From: Micromonospora ureilytica
Lineage (GTDB): Bacteria > Actinomycetota > Actinomycetes > Mycobacteriales > Micromonosporaceae
DNA length: 64,000 nt
Assembly (NCBI RefSeq): GCF_015751765.1
Contig: NZ_JADOTX010000001.1
Coordinates: 2,914,001-2,978,000 of the forward strand
Direction of reading: 5' to 3'
Below are positions 46,920 to 63,970 of the stretch, in pieces. The first letter of the stretch is position 1. Each line of letters opens with the position of its first letter. A program made the translations under genes and the position numbers. The notes under the pieces were generated by a model. It was not told where the DNA came from. It worked only from the letters and a program-made list of their open reading frames with translations, and did not search any database.

Positions 46920-49900
46920 TCAGCGCAGCCCGTACGCCTGGAGCACCGTCTGCTCGACGGTGTTCCCGGCCCGGTCGGCGGCGTGCACCCGCAGCGACAC
47001 CGTTCCGCGTCCCGCCGGGACGGTAGCGGTGTACCGGGTGCCCGACCCCGTGGTCGGCGCGTTGCGCCAGGTGACACCGCCGTCGAAGGAGACCTGCACC
47101 CGGACGCCGGCACCGGTCGGCGTCGGCACCCCGGCCGGCTGCCGCAGGGTCAGCCCGAGCTGGTGCGGCCGGTTGCCGCGTACGGTGCCGAGCAGGTCGG
47201 CCGGCACCCGGTAGTCCACCTGGAGCAGCGACAACGCCGTGGCGGCGTCGCCCGCCGGTCGGGCCGAGGTGAACTCCCAGGCCGTCTCGGTGCGCGTGCC
47301 GTAACGCCACTCGGCCGAGGACCGCTGGGTGGTCACGTCCAGGCGGTAGCGGGCGGCCCCGGCGGTCGTGGGCACCGACTCCCAGCGGTCGGAGAGGTCG
47401 GCGATCTGCTGTCCGTTGCGGCTGACCCGCACCGTGACGGTGTCCGACTCCTCGCTCTCGCCGGCCACGCTGTAGTGCCCGTCGGCATCGACGAAGTCGG
47501 GCACCCGCAGCTCCAGGTTGTCACCGGTGCGGGTGGGCACCGGCGCCCCGCTGGCCGGGACGGCCGGGCGGAGCACCGGCGCGTGCCAGGTCTCGGTCAC
47601 CCGGTCGTCGGCGGCGTAGCGCCGGGGCTGCTGGGTCAGACCACCGGCCAGCTGCCCCCACTGCATGAACATCTGCTTGTGCAGCACCCGTTGCTGCCAC
47701 CAGGAGTCCCCGGCGCTGACGAACTCCTGCCGGGTGGTGCCGTTGCGGACCATGCGCTGGTCGTCGTTCCAGGCGTACTCCTGCCACGGACGCCAGCCGA
47801 ACCGCTCCTCGGTGGCCCAACCCGCACCCGTGTCGCCGTAGCTCGCTGTCACCTCGGCGGTGTTCTTCGCGGTCACCGTGTGCACGACGCGCTCCGGCAC
47901 CCGGCCCTTGGACACCTGCCACACGTCGTACAGGTAGGGGCTGTCCACGGTCAGCGTCAGGTCCAGCGTCGCCCGACCCTTGCGCGCCGCCGCGATCAGC
48001 CGCTGCCCGTCGTCGTACGCGACCGCCATCGACGGGATCGGCAGCCGCTCTCCGGTGGGCCGCCAGACCGTCCACGCGCTCTGGTCCTCCGGCCGGACGA
48101 TCAGCACCGCGGCGGCGCCGGCTGCCGCGGCGGCGGCCACCTGCTCCTCTTCCGAGCGGTTCGGGTCGGCGCCGAGCAGCACGGCGGCGCCCCGCACCCG
48201 GGTCAGCTCGGCGGGGGTGCCGGTGCCGGCCCAGACCAGCGGCAGCTTCCGCCGACCGGTCGGTGCCGGCGACGTGCCCAGCAGGTTGATGTCCGACGGA
48301 CCGGAGACCCCGCTGATCTTCGCGTCCACCATGGGCGCGACGAGCTGCCACCGCGAGGCGAACTCGAACTCGCCCTGGCGCACCTGGCGGGTCGGCGTGA
48401 CGTTGACCTGCTGAACGGTGCTGTAGGCCATCACACCGTGGTCGATCTGCCGGCCGTTGCCCAGCACCCGGTGCACGTAGTAACTGAGCGTGGCCCGCTG
48501 CTCGCTGGGCTTCGGCGTCTCGATCCGCACCGGCGTGCCCTTGCGCGCGTCGAGCACCACTGTCAGGTCCCGGTCGACTGTCACCTCCGGCTCGATGATC
48601 TGGGTCATCTGCTCGTCCAGGGGGACGCCGTGCGTCATCAGCGCGGTCAGCACGTACGTGCCCTCCTCGACCTCCAGGGTGCCCTCGCCACCCCACATGC
48701 CCCAGAAGTCCGACTCAGGCTGCTCACCGAAGACGGTCAACCCCGGCGAGAGGCCCGGCTGACCCTCCCGGTCCAGCAGCTTGATGGTGAGGTGGTGCAC
48801 GGGACCGCTGACGGTGAGCCCGACCGGGGTGCGCACGGCGACGCCGTCCGTGCCCGTCGCCACCAGCCAGCCACCGTGCGGGCCCCGGTCCAGCTTCGCC
48901 GGGTCGGCGCGCAACGGCACGGCCACGCTGCCGCCCGCCGGCACGGGCACCTCGCCGGAGGTCACGGCGACCCCGTCGGGCTCGGCCACTCCGGTGTCCA
49001 GGTTGCGCAGTTCCAGGGCCAGTCGCAGGGTCCGCGCGGTCTTCGTGCCGTTGGTGTACGTCACGGTCCGCTCGACCGCCGCACCGCCGGTGGAGATCCG
49101 GCCGAAGTCCGCGGTGGCCGAGGCGTACACCTGCTGGCCGAGCGCCCGCGCCACGTCGACCCGACCGCCACCCTGCTCGAAGACGGTCAGCGCCGGGTTC
49201 GCCTTCGTGGTGCTGACCAGCGCGTCCTTGAGCTTCGCGGCCGGCCAGTCGGGGTGTTCCTGGGCGAGGATCGCCGCCGCCCCGGCCACGTGCGGGGTGG
49301 CCATCGAGGTGCCGGACGCGGTGGTGTACGCGTCGTCCACCGGCGTACCCATTGTGGTGCCGGCGGCCCGGGCGGCGACGATGCCGACGCCCGGCGCGGT
49401 GATCTCGGGCTTGAGGCCGTTGTCGCCGAGGCGCGGGCCCCGGCTGGAGAACTCCGCCAGGTTGTCGGCACGGTCCACAGCGCCGACGGTGAGCGCCGCC
49501 GCGGCCGCGCCGGGCGCGCCGACGGTACGCGCGGCGCCCGAGTTGCCGGCGGCGACCACGAACAGCGCGCCGGTCTCGGCGGTCAGGTCGTTCACCGCCT
49601 GGCTCATCGGGTCGGTGCCGTCGGTGGGGTCGCCACCGAGGCTCATGCTGACCACCTTCGCGCCGGAGTGGGCGGCCCACTCCATACCCGCGATGATGGA
49701 CGAGTCGTAGCCGGAGCCACCGTCGTCGAGCACCTTGCCGACCAGCAGTTGCGCGCCGGGCGCGACGCCCTTGCGCAGCCCCGCGGACGCCGCCCCGCTG
49801 CCGGCGATGGTGGCGGCCACGTGGGTGCCGTGGCCGTGCCCGTCACGGGCGCTGCCGCTACCGGAGAAGTCCTGCGCCTCGACGATCCGACCGGCCAGGT

Positions 49901-50639
49901 CCGGGTGGGTGGCGTCGACGCCGGTGTCGAGCACCGCCACCTTCACGCCGGCGCCGTCACGCCCGGCCGCCCAGGCGATCGGGGCGCCGATCTGCGGCAC
50001 GGAGTGCTCCAGCGTCGGGCGGACCTTCCCGTCCAGCCAGATACGGGCGATGCCAGCACCCAGCCGGGGCGCGGCGGCAGTCGTGGTCCGGCTGGCCGGC
50101 GTACCGGCGAGCGTGGTCCACAGGCCGCCGAGGGCGCCCTTGCCGACTCGCAGCGCCGCGCCGTTGATGCTCTCCAGCGGCCGGGCGTCGGTGGCACCGG
50201 TGAGCGGCTTGACCCGCCCGGCCGCCTGCTCCTGGTAGCGCACGATCAGTGGCAACGCGCCCTGCGCGGCGTCGCCGTATCCGTCGGCGGCCAACTCCTG
50301 CACGTCGAACAGGTTGGCGTCGAGGACCCCGCTCGAAACGTAGGGCAGGGCGTCGCTGGGCAGCACCCGCAGCCGGCCGTCGACCTCCAGGGTCTGGAAG
50401 ATGACGCGTTCGCGCCCGGGTCCCGGGCGGACGGTGGCGGCGACCCGGCCCGGCGCCGCGGGCGCGAGCTCGACCTGGTCGCCGGTGATCAGGGTGATGC
50501 GGACGGGTGCGTGCTGGGCGGGCGTGCCCGACGTCGGGCCGGTGGGCCGGGCGGGCGGGCCGGCGGACGCCGGTGCGGCGACGCCGACCACCAACGCGCC
50601 GACCGCGCCGACGGCGAGCCAGCGTGGGGACCAGTGCAT
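46920..50639 (-). CDS. secreted S8 subtilase with PA domain
   Basis: 1239 residues. Signal peptide (residues 8-27, ending APASA), then an I9-like propeptide, and the catalytic domain with Asp238 (AVLDTGVD), His270 (HGHGTHVA), Asn366 (VVAAGNSG) and Ser445 (ASGTSMATPH). A PA (protease-associated) domain lies near 800-900 (RVRGAAVLLGADPN, AAGAAAVLIVRP), followed by beta-sandwich modules to the end. It is a large extracellular protease; no cell-wall anchor is seen. GAGGAG lies 8 nt before the ATG. It separates nadK from recN. Confidence 0.92.
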   Translation of the reverse strand: MHWSPRWLAVGAVGALVVGVAAPASAGPPARPTGPTSGTPAQHAPVRITLITGDQVELAPAAPGRVAATVRPGPGRERVIFQTLEVDGRLRVLPSDALPYVSSGVLDANLFDVQELAADGYGDAAQGALPLIVRYQEQAAGRVKPLTGATDARPLESINGAALRVGKGALGGLWTTLAGTPASRTTTAAAPRLGAGIARIWLDGKVRPTLEHSVPQIGAPIAWAAGRDGAGVKVAVLDTGVDATHPDLAGRIVEAQDFSGSGSARDGHGHGTHVAATIAGSGAASAGLRKGVAPGAQLLVGKVLDDGGSGYDSSIIAGMEWAAHSGAKVVSMSLGGDPTDGTDPMSQAVNDLTAETGALFVVAAGNSGAARTVGAPGAAAAALTVGAVDRADNLAEFSSRGPRLGDNGLKPEITAPGVGIVAARAAGTTMGTPVDDAYTTASGTSMATPHVAGAAAILAQEHPDWPAAKLKDALVSTTKANPALTVFEQGGGRVDVARALGQQVYASATADFGRISTGGAAVERTVTYTNGTKTARTLRLALELRNLDTGVAEPDGVAVTSGEVPVPAGGSVAVPLRADPAKLDRGPHGGWLVATGTDGVAVRTPVGLTVSGPVHHLTIKLLDREGQPGLSPGLTVFGEQPESDFWGMWGGEGTLEVEEGTYVLTALMTHGVPLDEQMTQIIEPEVTVDRDLTVVLDARKGTPVRIETPKPSEQRATLSYYVHRVLGNGRQIDHGVMAYSTVQQVNVTPTRQVRQGEFEFASRWQLVAPMVDAKISGVSGPSDINLLGTSPAPTGRRKLPLVWAGTGTPAELTRVRGAAVLLGADPNRSEEEQVAAAAAAGAAAVLIVRPEDQSAWTVWRPTGERLPIPSMAVAYDDGQRLIAAARKGRATLDLTLTVDSPYLYDVWQVSKGRVPERVVHTVTAKNTAEVTASYGDTGAGWATEERFGWRPWQEYAWNDDQRMVRNGTTRQEFVSAGDSWWQQRVLHKQMFMQWGQLAGGLTQQPRRYAADDRVTETWHAPVLRPAVPASGAPVPTRTGDNLELRVPDFVDADGHYSVAGESEESDTVTVRVSRNGQQIADLSDRWESVPTTAGAARYRLDVTTQRSSAEWRYGTRTETAWEFTSARPAGDAATALSLLQVDYRVPADLLGTVRGNRPHQLGLTLRQPAGVPTPTGAGVRVQVSFDGGVTWRNAPTTGSGTRYTATVPAGRGTVSLRVHAADRAGNTVEQTVLQAYGLR

Positions 50640-50797
50640 GCGATGGGCTCCTCTACTCCGGAAGACCCGCCATCCGTAGATGAGGGCCGATCGGAGTCTG
50701 CGTCGGAGCCTGTCACCAGGTCACTAGTCGCCCGCCGCCGCAGCGGCGACATGTCGTCAGGTGGACAACCCACGTCCACCGACTGTGTGCGCCACGG

Positions 50798-51682
50798 TCA
50801 CCGGCGGCTGCCGCGCCAACCGTGCACCGGGAGGGCGAACTTGGCCACCAGCCGGTCGGTGAACGGGCGGGGGCGCAACCGCACGATGCGCACCGGCAGT
50901 GCGCCCCGGCGCACCGTCACCCGCGCGCCGGGTGGCAGGTCGTAGACCCGCCGGCCATCGCAGGAGAGCACGGCGAGGGTGGTGAACGGGTCGACGGTGA
51001 TCACGAAGGTGGACGTCGGGGCCGTGACCAACGGGCGGCTGAACAACGCGTGCGCGCTGATCGGCACCAGCAGCAGCGCCTCCACCTCCGGCCAGACCAC
51101 CGGGCCGCCACCGGAGAACGCGTACGCGGTGGAGCCGGTGGGCGTGGCACAGACGACACCGTCGCAGCCGTAACGCGACAGCGGTCGGCCGTCCACGTCG
51201 ACGAGCAGCTCGAGCATCTGGGCCCGCTCGCCCTTCTCGATGCTGATCTCGTTGAGCGCCCAGGACTCGATGGTCGGCCCACCGTCGAATTCGGCAGTGA
51301 CGTCCAGGGTCAGCCGCTCGTCGACCGTGTAGTTGCGGCCGACGACGTCCCGGACGGCGGTGTCCAGGTCGTCGATCTCCGCCTCCGCCAGGAAGCCGAC
51401 CTTGCCGAGGTTGATACCGAGCAGCGGCGCCTTCGCCGGCCGGGCCAGCTCGGCGGCGCGCAGGAAGGTGCCGTCCCCACCGAGCGCGAAAACGATCTCG
51501 GCGCCCTCGGCGGCCTGCGGGCCGGCCACCGGCACCACGCCGGGCAGGTCGAGGTCGTCGGCCTCGTCGGCGACCACCCGTACCTCGAAACCCGCGTCGA
51601 TCAGGTCCGCGGCGACCGACCGGGCGTGCTCCGTGCTGCGCCGACGGCCGGTGTGGGTCACCAACAACGCGGTCCGGCTCAT
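50798..51682 (-). CDS. nadK: NAD kinase
   Basis: 294 residues. The catalytic FALGGDGTFLRAA (GGDG at 68-71) and the NAD-binding LNEISIEKG and CATPTGSTAYAFSGGGPVV motifs are intact. It phosphorylates NAD to NADP. It follows tlyA by 109 bp, the order of Rv1694-Rv1695. The ATG start gives the expected N-terminus (RTALLVTHTGR). Confidence 0.97.
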   Translation of the reverse strand: MSRTALLVTHTGRRRSTEHARSVAADLIDAGFEVRVVADEADDLDLPGVVPVAGPQAAEGAEIVFALGGDGTFLRAAELARPAKAPLLGINLGKVGFLAEAEIDDLDTAVRDVVGRNYTVDERLTLDVTAEFDGGPTIESWALNEISIEKGERAQMLELLVDVDGRPLSRYGCDGVVCATPTGSTAYAFSGGGPVVWPEVEALLLVPISAHALFSRPLVTAPTSTFVITVDPFTTLAVLSCDGRRVYDLPPGARVTVRRGALPVRIVRLRPRPFTDRLVAKFALPVHGWRGSRR

Positions 51683-51791
51683 CGGCCCACCCGCCCACGT
51701 CGGACCGGGCGGCGTCGCGCCACCGGCGCGATCGCCTCGGCACGGCCGCCTGTCACCGCGCGGCCCATCGCGGCGCCCTCGCTGCGCACGT

Positions 51792-52652
51792 TCACCCTGC
51801 GACCTCCTCCGCCGCGACGTCCGACACGTCGCCGGCCCTCGTCGAGCCGTCCGGCCCGGCCGCCACCACGGCCCGCACCCGCTGTGGGTCGGCCGCTGGT
51901 GCGCCCCGGCGCAACCATACGAAGAACTCCACGTTGCCGCTCGGCCCGGGCAGTGGGCTGGCCGCCACGTCGGCCAACCCGAGGCCGAGCCGCGCCGCCG
52001 TCGCGGCCACGTCCAGCACCGCTTCGGCGCGCAACTCCGGATCACGGACCACACCGCCGGCGCCGACCCGGTCCTTACCGACCTCGAACTGCGGCTTGAC
52101 CATCAACGCCAGGTCACCGTCGTCGCGGGTGCAGCCGGCCAACGCCGGCAGCACCAGCCGCAGCGAGATGAACGACAGGTCGGCCACCGTGAGGTCGACC
52201 TGGCCACCGATCGCGTCAGCATCGAGGGTACGGACATTGGTGCGCTCCAGGACGCGGACCCGCTCGTTCGTGCGCAGCGGCCAGGCGAGCTGCCCGTAGC
52301 CGACGTCCACGGCCACCACCTCGGCCGCGCCGGCGCGCAGCAACACGTCGGTGAACCCACCTGTCGACGCTCCCGCGTCCAGGCAACGCCGCCCGGCCAC
52401 CTGCAACCCACCGGGGGCGAACGCGGCCAGCGCGCCGGCGAGCTTGTGCCCGCCCCGGGAGACGTACTCCTCGGCCGGGTCCGCGCCGGTCACCAGGAGC
52501 GGATCGGCGGGGTCGACCATCGCGGCCGCCTTGCGGGCGACCACGCCCCGCAGTTGGACCCGGCCGGCCTCCACCAACGCGGCGGCCTGCTCACGGGAGC
52601 GGGCCAGACCGCGGCGGACGAGTTCGGCGTCCAGCCGGTTACGACGTGCCAT
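51792..52652 (-). CDS. tlyA: rRNA (cytidine-2'-O)-methyltransferase TlyA
   Basis: 286 residues. An N-terminal S4 domain (RRNRLDAELVRRGLARSREQ) is joined to a FtsJ-type methyltransferase: SAM motif LDAGASTGGFTD near residue 91, then DLTVADLSFISLR and LMVKPQFEVG. TlyA 2'-O-methylates 16S C1409 and 23S C1920 and sets capreomycin/viomycin sensitivity. GGAGAA lies 6 nt before the ATG. Start of the tlyA-nadK pair. Confidence 0.96.
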   Translation of the reverse strand: MARRNRLDAELVRRGLARSREQAAALVEAGRVQLRGVVARKAAAMVDPADPLLVTGADPAEEYVSRGGHKLAGALAAFAPGGLQVAGRRCLDAGASTGGFTDVLLRAGAAEVVAVDVGYGQLAWPLRTNERVRVLERTNVRTLDADAIGGQVDLTVADLSFISLRLVLPALAGCTRDDGDLALMVKPQFEVGKDRVGAGGVVRDPELRAEAVLDVAATAARLGLGLADVAASPLPGPSGNVEFFVWLRRGAPAADPQRVRAVVAAGPDGSTRAGDVSDVAAEEVAG

Positions 52653-52690
52653 GGGTGGTTCTCCGGTCTGCTCAGGCCTGGTCGTCCCGC

Positions 52691-52978
52691 TCAGGTCTGG
52701 TCGATGGTGGCGAGGGTTTCCCGCAGCGTCTCGTAGGCCGCCTCGTACTGGGCGATCTGGTCGGCGGGGGCGAGCGTCGCCGCGTTGGCGATGGCCCGCA
52801 CGGCGGCGTCCACCGCCGGATGCCGCGTCTCGTCGTCCCCGAGGTCCGGCGGCGGCCCGGGGCGGGCTGGAAACGACCCGCCGGCCGGCGGCGCGGGCCG
52901 GGCCGGGAACGAGCTACCGGCCGGCGGCGCGGGCCGGGCCGGGAAGGACCCCCCGGGCGGTGGACCGGGCCGGCTCAT
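52691..52978 (-). CDS. small protein with Pro-rich repeat N-terminus
   Basis: 95 residues. The first 45 hold three copies of a GGSFPARPAPPA-like unit; the rest (ETRHPAVDAAVRAIANAATL, YEAAYETLRETLATI) is a helical domain. No family name. It overlaps the phasin-like gene by 4 nt and ends 38 bp before tlyA, so the three probably form one operon. Confidence 0.6.
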   Translation of the reverse strand: MSRPGPPPGGSFPARPAPPAGSSFPARPAPPAGGSFPARPGPPPDLGDDETRHPAVDAAVRAIANAATLAPADQIAQYEAAYETLRETLATIDQT

Positions 52979-53553
52979 TCGGCGTCGTCCGGCGGCTGCT
53001 TGCGGACCGCCTTCTTGGCGGGCATGACCTTCTTGGCGGGCATGACCGCCGGCGTCGGGACGTCCTCGTCGGCGGTCCGGCTGATCGTCGCCGGCGGCTT
53101 CTTGGCGACCGCCTTCTTCGCCACGGCCTTCTTCGCCACCGGCGCGGAGACCGGGGCACCGGCCGAGCCGTCGGACGGCACGAGACCGCTGCCCGGCCGC
53201 GCGGCGACGGCGGAGGCGGGCTGCGCCGTGGGGCCGGCGGCCGGCTCGGCGGACCGCGCCTCCCGTAGCTGCCGTTCCAGGTCGTGCACCCGCCGGGTCA
53301 GCTCGGCCACCTCGTCGGCGGTGGCCAGACCGACCGCGCCGAGGGCCCGGTCGACCTCGAAGCGGACCAGCTTGGTCAGCGCCTCCCGGTTGGCGGCCCC
53401 GGTGGTGACCAGCTCCTCGCCGAGGGCCTGGAGTTGGGCGGCGGTCGCGCCGCCGGAGCCGACGAGGCGACGTGCCACGTCCTGGGCCTTCTTCCGGGGC
53501 GCCTCCGCAAGGCCCATGGCCAGCTCGAGGTAGGCGCGCCACGCGTCCTGCAT
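52975..53553 (-). CDS. phasin-like protein with AKKA-rich C-terminus
   Basis: 192 residues. Residues 1-90 are helical (DAWRAYLELAMGLAEAPRKK, LTKLVRFEVDRALGAVG) and 75-95 form a coiled coil (ELTRRVHDLERQLREAR), resembling phasin-like polyester-granule proteins. The C-terminus carries three VAKKA-type units and two MPAKK units, a histone-H1-like basic tail that may bind DNA. GGAAGGA lies 7 nt before the ATG. Divergent from the SCP2 gene. Confidence 0.6.
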   Translation of the reverse strand: MQDAWRAYLELAMGLAEAPRKKAQDVARRLVGSGGATAAQLQALGEELVTTGAANREALTKLVRFEVDRALGAVGLATADEVAELTRRVHDLERQLREARSAEPAAGPTAQPASAVAARPGSGLVPSDGSAGAPVSAPVAKKAVAKKAVAKKPPATISRTADEDVPTPAVMPAKKVMPAKKAVRKQPPDDAE

Positions 53554-53664
53554 GCCTGAGTCCTTCCACGGGGCGGGGTGTGCAGGTGTCACGCTACCGG
53601 GCACCCCCGACCGACCCGTGCGGTACGGTGCCGAGGACGGCGTGGCGATCAGCGAGGGGGAGAT

Positions 53665-54003
53665 GTGGCCAGCGTGGACGAGTGCCGGCAGGCGTTGCAG
53701 GAGCTGGCCGCCCGGTTGGATCGCAACGCCGAGACGGTACGCGAACGGATCGACCTGGACCGGACGCTGGCCTGCCGGATCACCGACCTGGACACCGCGT
53801 TCCACGGCCGGATCACCGGCGGTCGGCTGGTCGAGCTGACCGACGGCGACAACCCCAAGGCCAAGATCGCGCTGAGCACGTCCAGTGACGACCTGCTGGC
53901 CCTGGTCCGGGGCGACCTGGACGTCACCAACGCGGTCACCTCCCGCCGGGTGTCGATCAAGGCCAACCCGTTCGACCTGCTCAAGTTGCGCAAACTGCTC
54001 TGA
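53665..54003 (+). CDS. SCP2 sterol-transfer-like protein
   Basis: 112 residues. The frame gives ITDLDTAFHGRITGGRLVEL, KIALSTSSDDLLALVRGDLD and SIKANPFDLLKL, a compact SCP2 fold that binds lipids or acyl-CoA. The start is GTG 53665, supported by GGGGGAGAT directly upstream. Divergent from the phasin-like gene and convergent with the HAD gene (13 bp apart). Confidence 0.8.
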   Translation: MASVDECRQALQELAARLDRNAETVRERIDLDRTLACRITDLDTAFHGRITGGRLVELTDGDNPKAKIALSTSSDDLLALVRGDLDVTNAVTSRRVSIKANPFDLLKLRKLL

Positions 54004-54016
54004 CGACCGCGCCGGG

Positions 54017-55044
54017 TCACGCCGCCGCGGTCAGACCGAAACTCTCCACCGCGCCTGTCGCGTCCGGGCCCACCGGGCGGATCTTCGGCAGCGCCGGCAC
54101 CGGCGCCGACCAGGCCACCGCGCAGAGCGCGGCCAGGGCGTCCAGCTCGCGACCGGCCCCGGCCAACTCCAGCGTGCCGTCCCGGTCGGTCACGGACCAA
54201 CCGCCAGCGTCCGCCGGGCCCGGGACCCGCACGGCAGCGGCCGGGTCGAACAACCCCGCCAGGTCCCTCGCGACGTACGTGGGACGGCGCTGCGGCTCGG
54301 CGGCCAACAGATCCGGTACGCCGCTGACGCCGGTCAGCACGAGCAGGCTGTCCAGCCCAGCCCGGCGGGCACCTTCGATGTCGGTGTCCAACCGGTCACC
54401 CACCACCAGGCTCCGCCCACCGCCACTGCGCCGGGCGGCGGTCTCGAACAGCGCCGGCTCCGGCTTGCCGACCACCACGTCGGGGTCCCGCTCCAGTGCC
54501 GTACGCAGCACGGCGACCAGCGAACCGTTGCCGGGCAGTGGTCCCCGCCCACTGGGCAGGGTCCGATCGGTGTTGGTCGCGATCCAGATCGCACCCGCCC
54601 GCACCGCGATCGACGCCTCGGCCAACTCGGCCCAGCCGACCTGCGGGCCGTACCCCTGCACCACCGCTGCCGGCTTCTCATCGGCCTGGGTGACCGGGTT
54701 CAGACCGACCGCGCGCAGCTCCGCGCGCAGCGCCTCCGCGCCGACCACCAGCACCGACGCGCCGGCGGGCAGCCGGTCGCGCAGCAACTCGGCCGAGGCG
54801 GCGGCGGAGGTGAGGACCTCCTCCGGCCGGGCCGGCACACCCATCCCGGTCAGCAGGTCCGCGACCTCACTGGACCGGCGGGACGCGTTGTTGGTGGCGT
54901 ACGCCACCGACCGTCCCTCGGCATGCAGCCGGGCCACCGCCTCGACGGCGCCGGGGATCGGCCGGTCGATCAGGTAGATCACGCCGTCCAGATCGAAGAC
55001 GACCAGGGTGTACCCGTCGACCAGCCGCTCCCCCACGCCCGCGC

Positions 55045-55048
<4 letters not shown>
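54017..55048 (-). CDS. HAD-IIA family phosphatase
   Basis: 343 residues. The D-x-D nucleophile lies in VVFDLDGVIYL (Asp19, Asp21), the cap domain follows (AYATNNASRRSSEVADLLTG), and VVGDRLDTDIEGARRAG is motif IV. It matches the glycerol-3-phosphate/phosphoglycolate phosphatase type of Rv1692, next to the TPR protein gene as in M. tuberculosis. The start overlaps the TPR gene's stop by 4 nt. An 80-residue C-terminal extension is unrecognised. Confidence 0.9.
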
Positions 55049-58047
<2,999 letters not shown>

Positions 58048-58090
58048 AGGTACATCCTTCCTGATTGCGCCACCAATGGCGCTACGCAGT

Positions 58091-58120
58091 CGAGGGCCGA
58101 CCCGGATGGGGCGGCCCTCG
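58091..58120 (-). terminator. rRNA operon terminator
   Basis: CGAGGGCCG (58091-58099) and CGGCCCTCG (58112-58120), a 9-bp stem about 14 bp past the 5S rRNA 3' end. Confidence 0.7.
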
Positions 58121-58133
58121 ACTGGAAGATTGT

Positions 58134-58250
58134 CCGGCGGCGTCCTACTCTCCCACACCCTCACGAGTGCAGTACCATCGGCGCTGGAGGGCTTAGCTTC
58201 CGGGTTCGGAATGTAACCGGGCGTTTCCCCTCCGCCATGACCGCCGTAAC
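58134..58250 (-). rRNA. 5S ribosomal RNA
   Basis: About 117 nt. GTTACGGCGGTCATGGCGG at the 5' end pairs with ACGCCGCCGGAC at the 3' end; the interior matches actinomycete 5S RNA. Ends are accurate to a few bases. Confidence 0.95.
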
Positions 58251-58334
58251 TCTATGAACATGTCAAACAACCCCGGGCATAATGTCACGGGTGTTCGCTT
58301 GTTCAGAGTTGCACAGTGGACGCGTAGCAGCTTA

Positions 58335-63350
<5,016 letters not shown>

Positions 63351-63586
63351 AAAAAATTAGTTGAACAGCATCCTGACAACAAACAAATGTTGCCAAAGGA
63401 ATCCCAACCAGCCAGCAAAAACTGACCAGTCCGGGGTATAAATCATAATTGGCACTGGCTTTACAAGCACCCTGTTGAGTTCTCAAAGAACAACCACACA
63501 CCGACCAGAAGCCCCACCACAGTGGAACCCCAACCGGGGCTATTTCCCGCTCATGTCCGGCGCTTTCAGCGCCAGGCACTTTTACT
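63351..63586 (-). promoter_or_regulatory. rRNA leader
   Basis: The leader holds a boxA-like TTGAGAACTCAACAG (near 63470-63490), a hairpin GGCGCT/AGCGCC at 63559-63573 and an AT-rich stretch before the 16S gene, all usual for antitermination and 16S processing. No protein gene. Confidence 0.6.
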
Positions 63587-63615
63587 ACGTTACCCGCTCG
63601 TTTCCGCCGTGTCAA
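63587..63615 (-). promoter_or_regulatory. main rRNA promoter
   Basis: TTGACA (63610-63615) and TAACGT (63587-63592) with a 17-bp spacer, the best sigma-70-type (HrdB/SigA) promoter in the window. Confidence 0.8.
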
Positions 63616-63756
63616 ACCGATATTTCGCGGTTCGTCGTGCTTCACCCGAATAACGCGGGCACCATGTCGCAACCGGCTTGCGCCGCTCTCGTCATGGATT
63701 CGGTAGGCCGGCCGTCGCGATTTCTCGCGACCCGCCCGGTGCCCTACCGGTTCGTA

Positions 63757-63785
63757 ACCATACCCGGTCGGTTTCGCCGCGCCAA
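63757..63785 (-). promoter_or_regulatory. second rRNA promoter
   Basis: TTGGCG (63780-63785) and TATGGT (63757-63762), spacer 17 bp, 170 bp upstream of the main one. Weaker -35 box. Confidence 0.55.
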
Positions 63786-63925
63786 ATCCGCCTCGCGGCG
63801 TTTCTGGTGGCACCTCCCGGACGGGGTTCCCGGTGGGCGTGCCCACCCGGCCCCCAGGCCGTTGGCCGGCGCTCCGGCCGTCTCAGGCTTTCGCCTGTTT
63901 CGTCCGTTCCGCGCTGGCAGAGAGA

Positions 63926-63970
63926 AAGTTACGCGTCCGGCGGGATGATCGTCAAATCCGCCGGACGCGT
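63926..63970 (-). promoter_or_regulatory. third rRNA promoter embedded in a palindrome
   Basis: TTGACG (63950-63955) and TAACTT (63926-63931), spacer 18 bp. The -35 box lies in the loop of a perfect 13-bp inverted repeat (ACGCGTCCGGCGG at 63931-63943 and its complement at 63958-63970), and the -10 box touches the inner arm. A bound repressor or activator could control it. Confidence 0.5.

Noticed and set aside
46983..50945. Plus-strand open frame of 1320 codons opposite the subtilase
   Set aside because: High-GC antisense frame, Arg/Gly/His-rich and unlike any protein; the minus strand carries a full catalytic triad.
51679..51798. Possible 38-codon gene between tlyA and nadK
   Set aside because: Basic low-complexity frame (RRRPVRRGRVGR) that ends at the nadK start; no ribosome site and no family.
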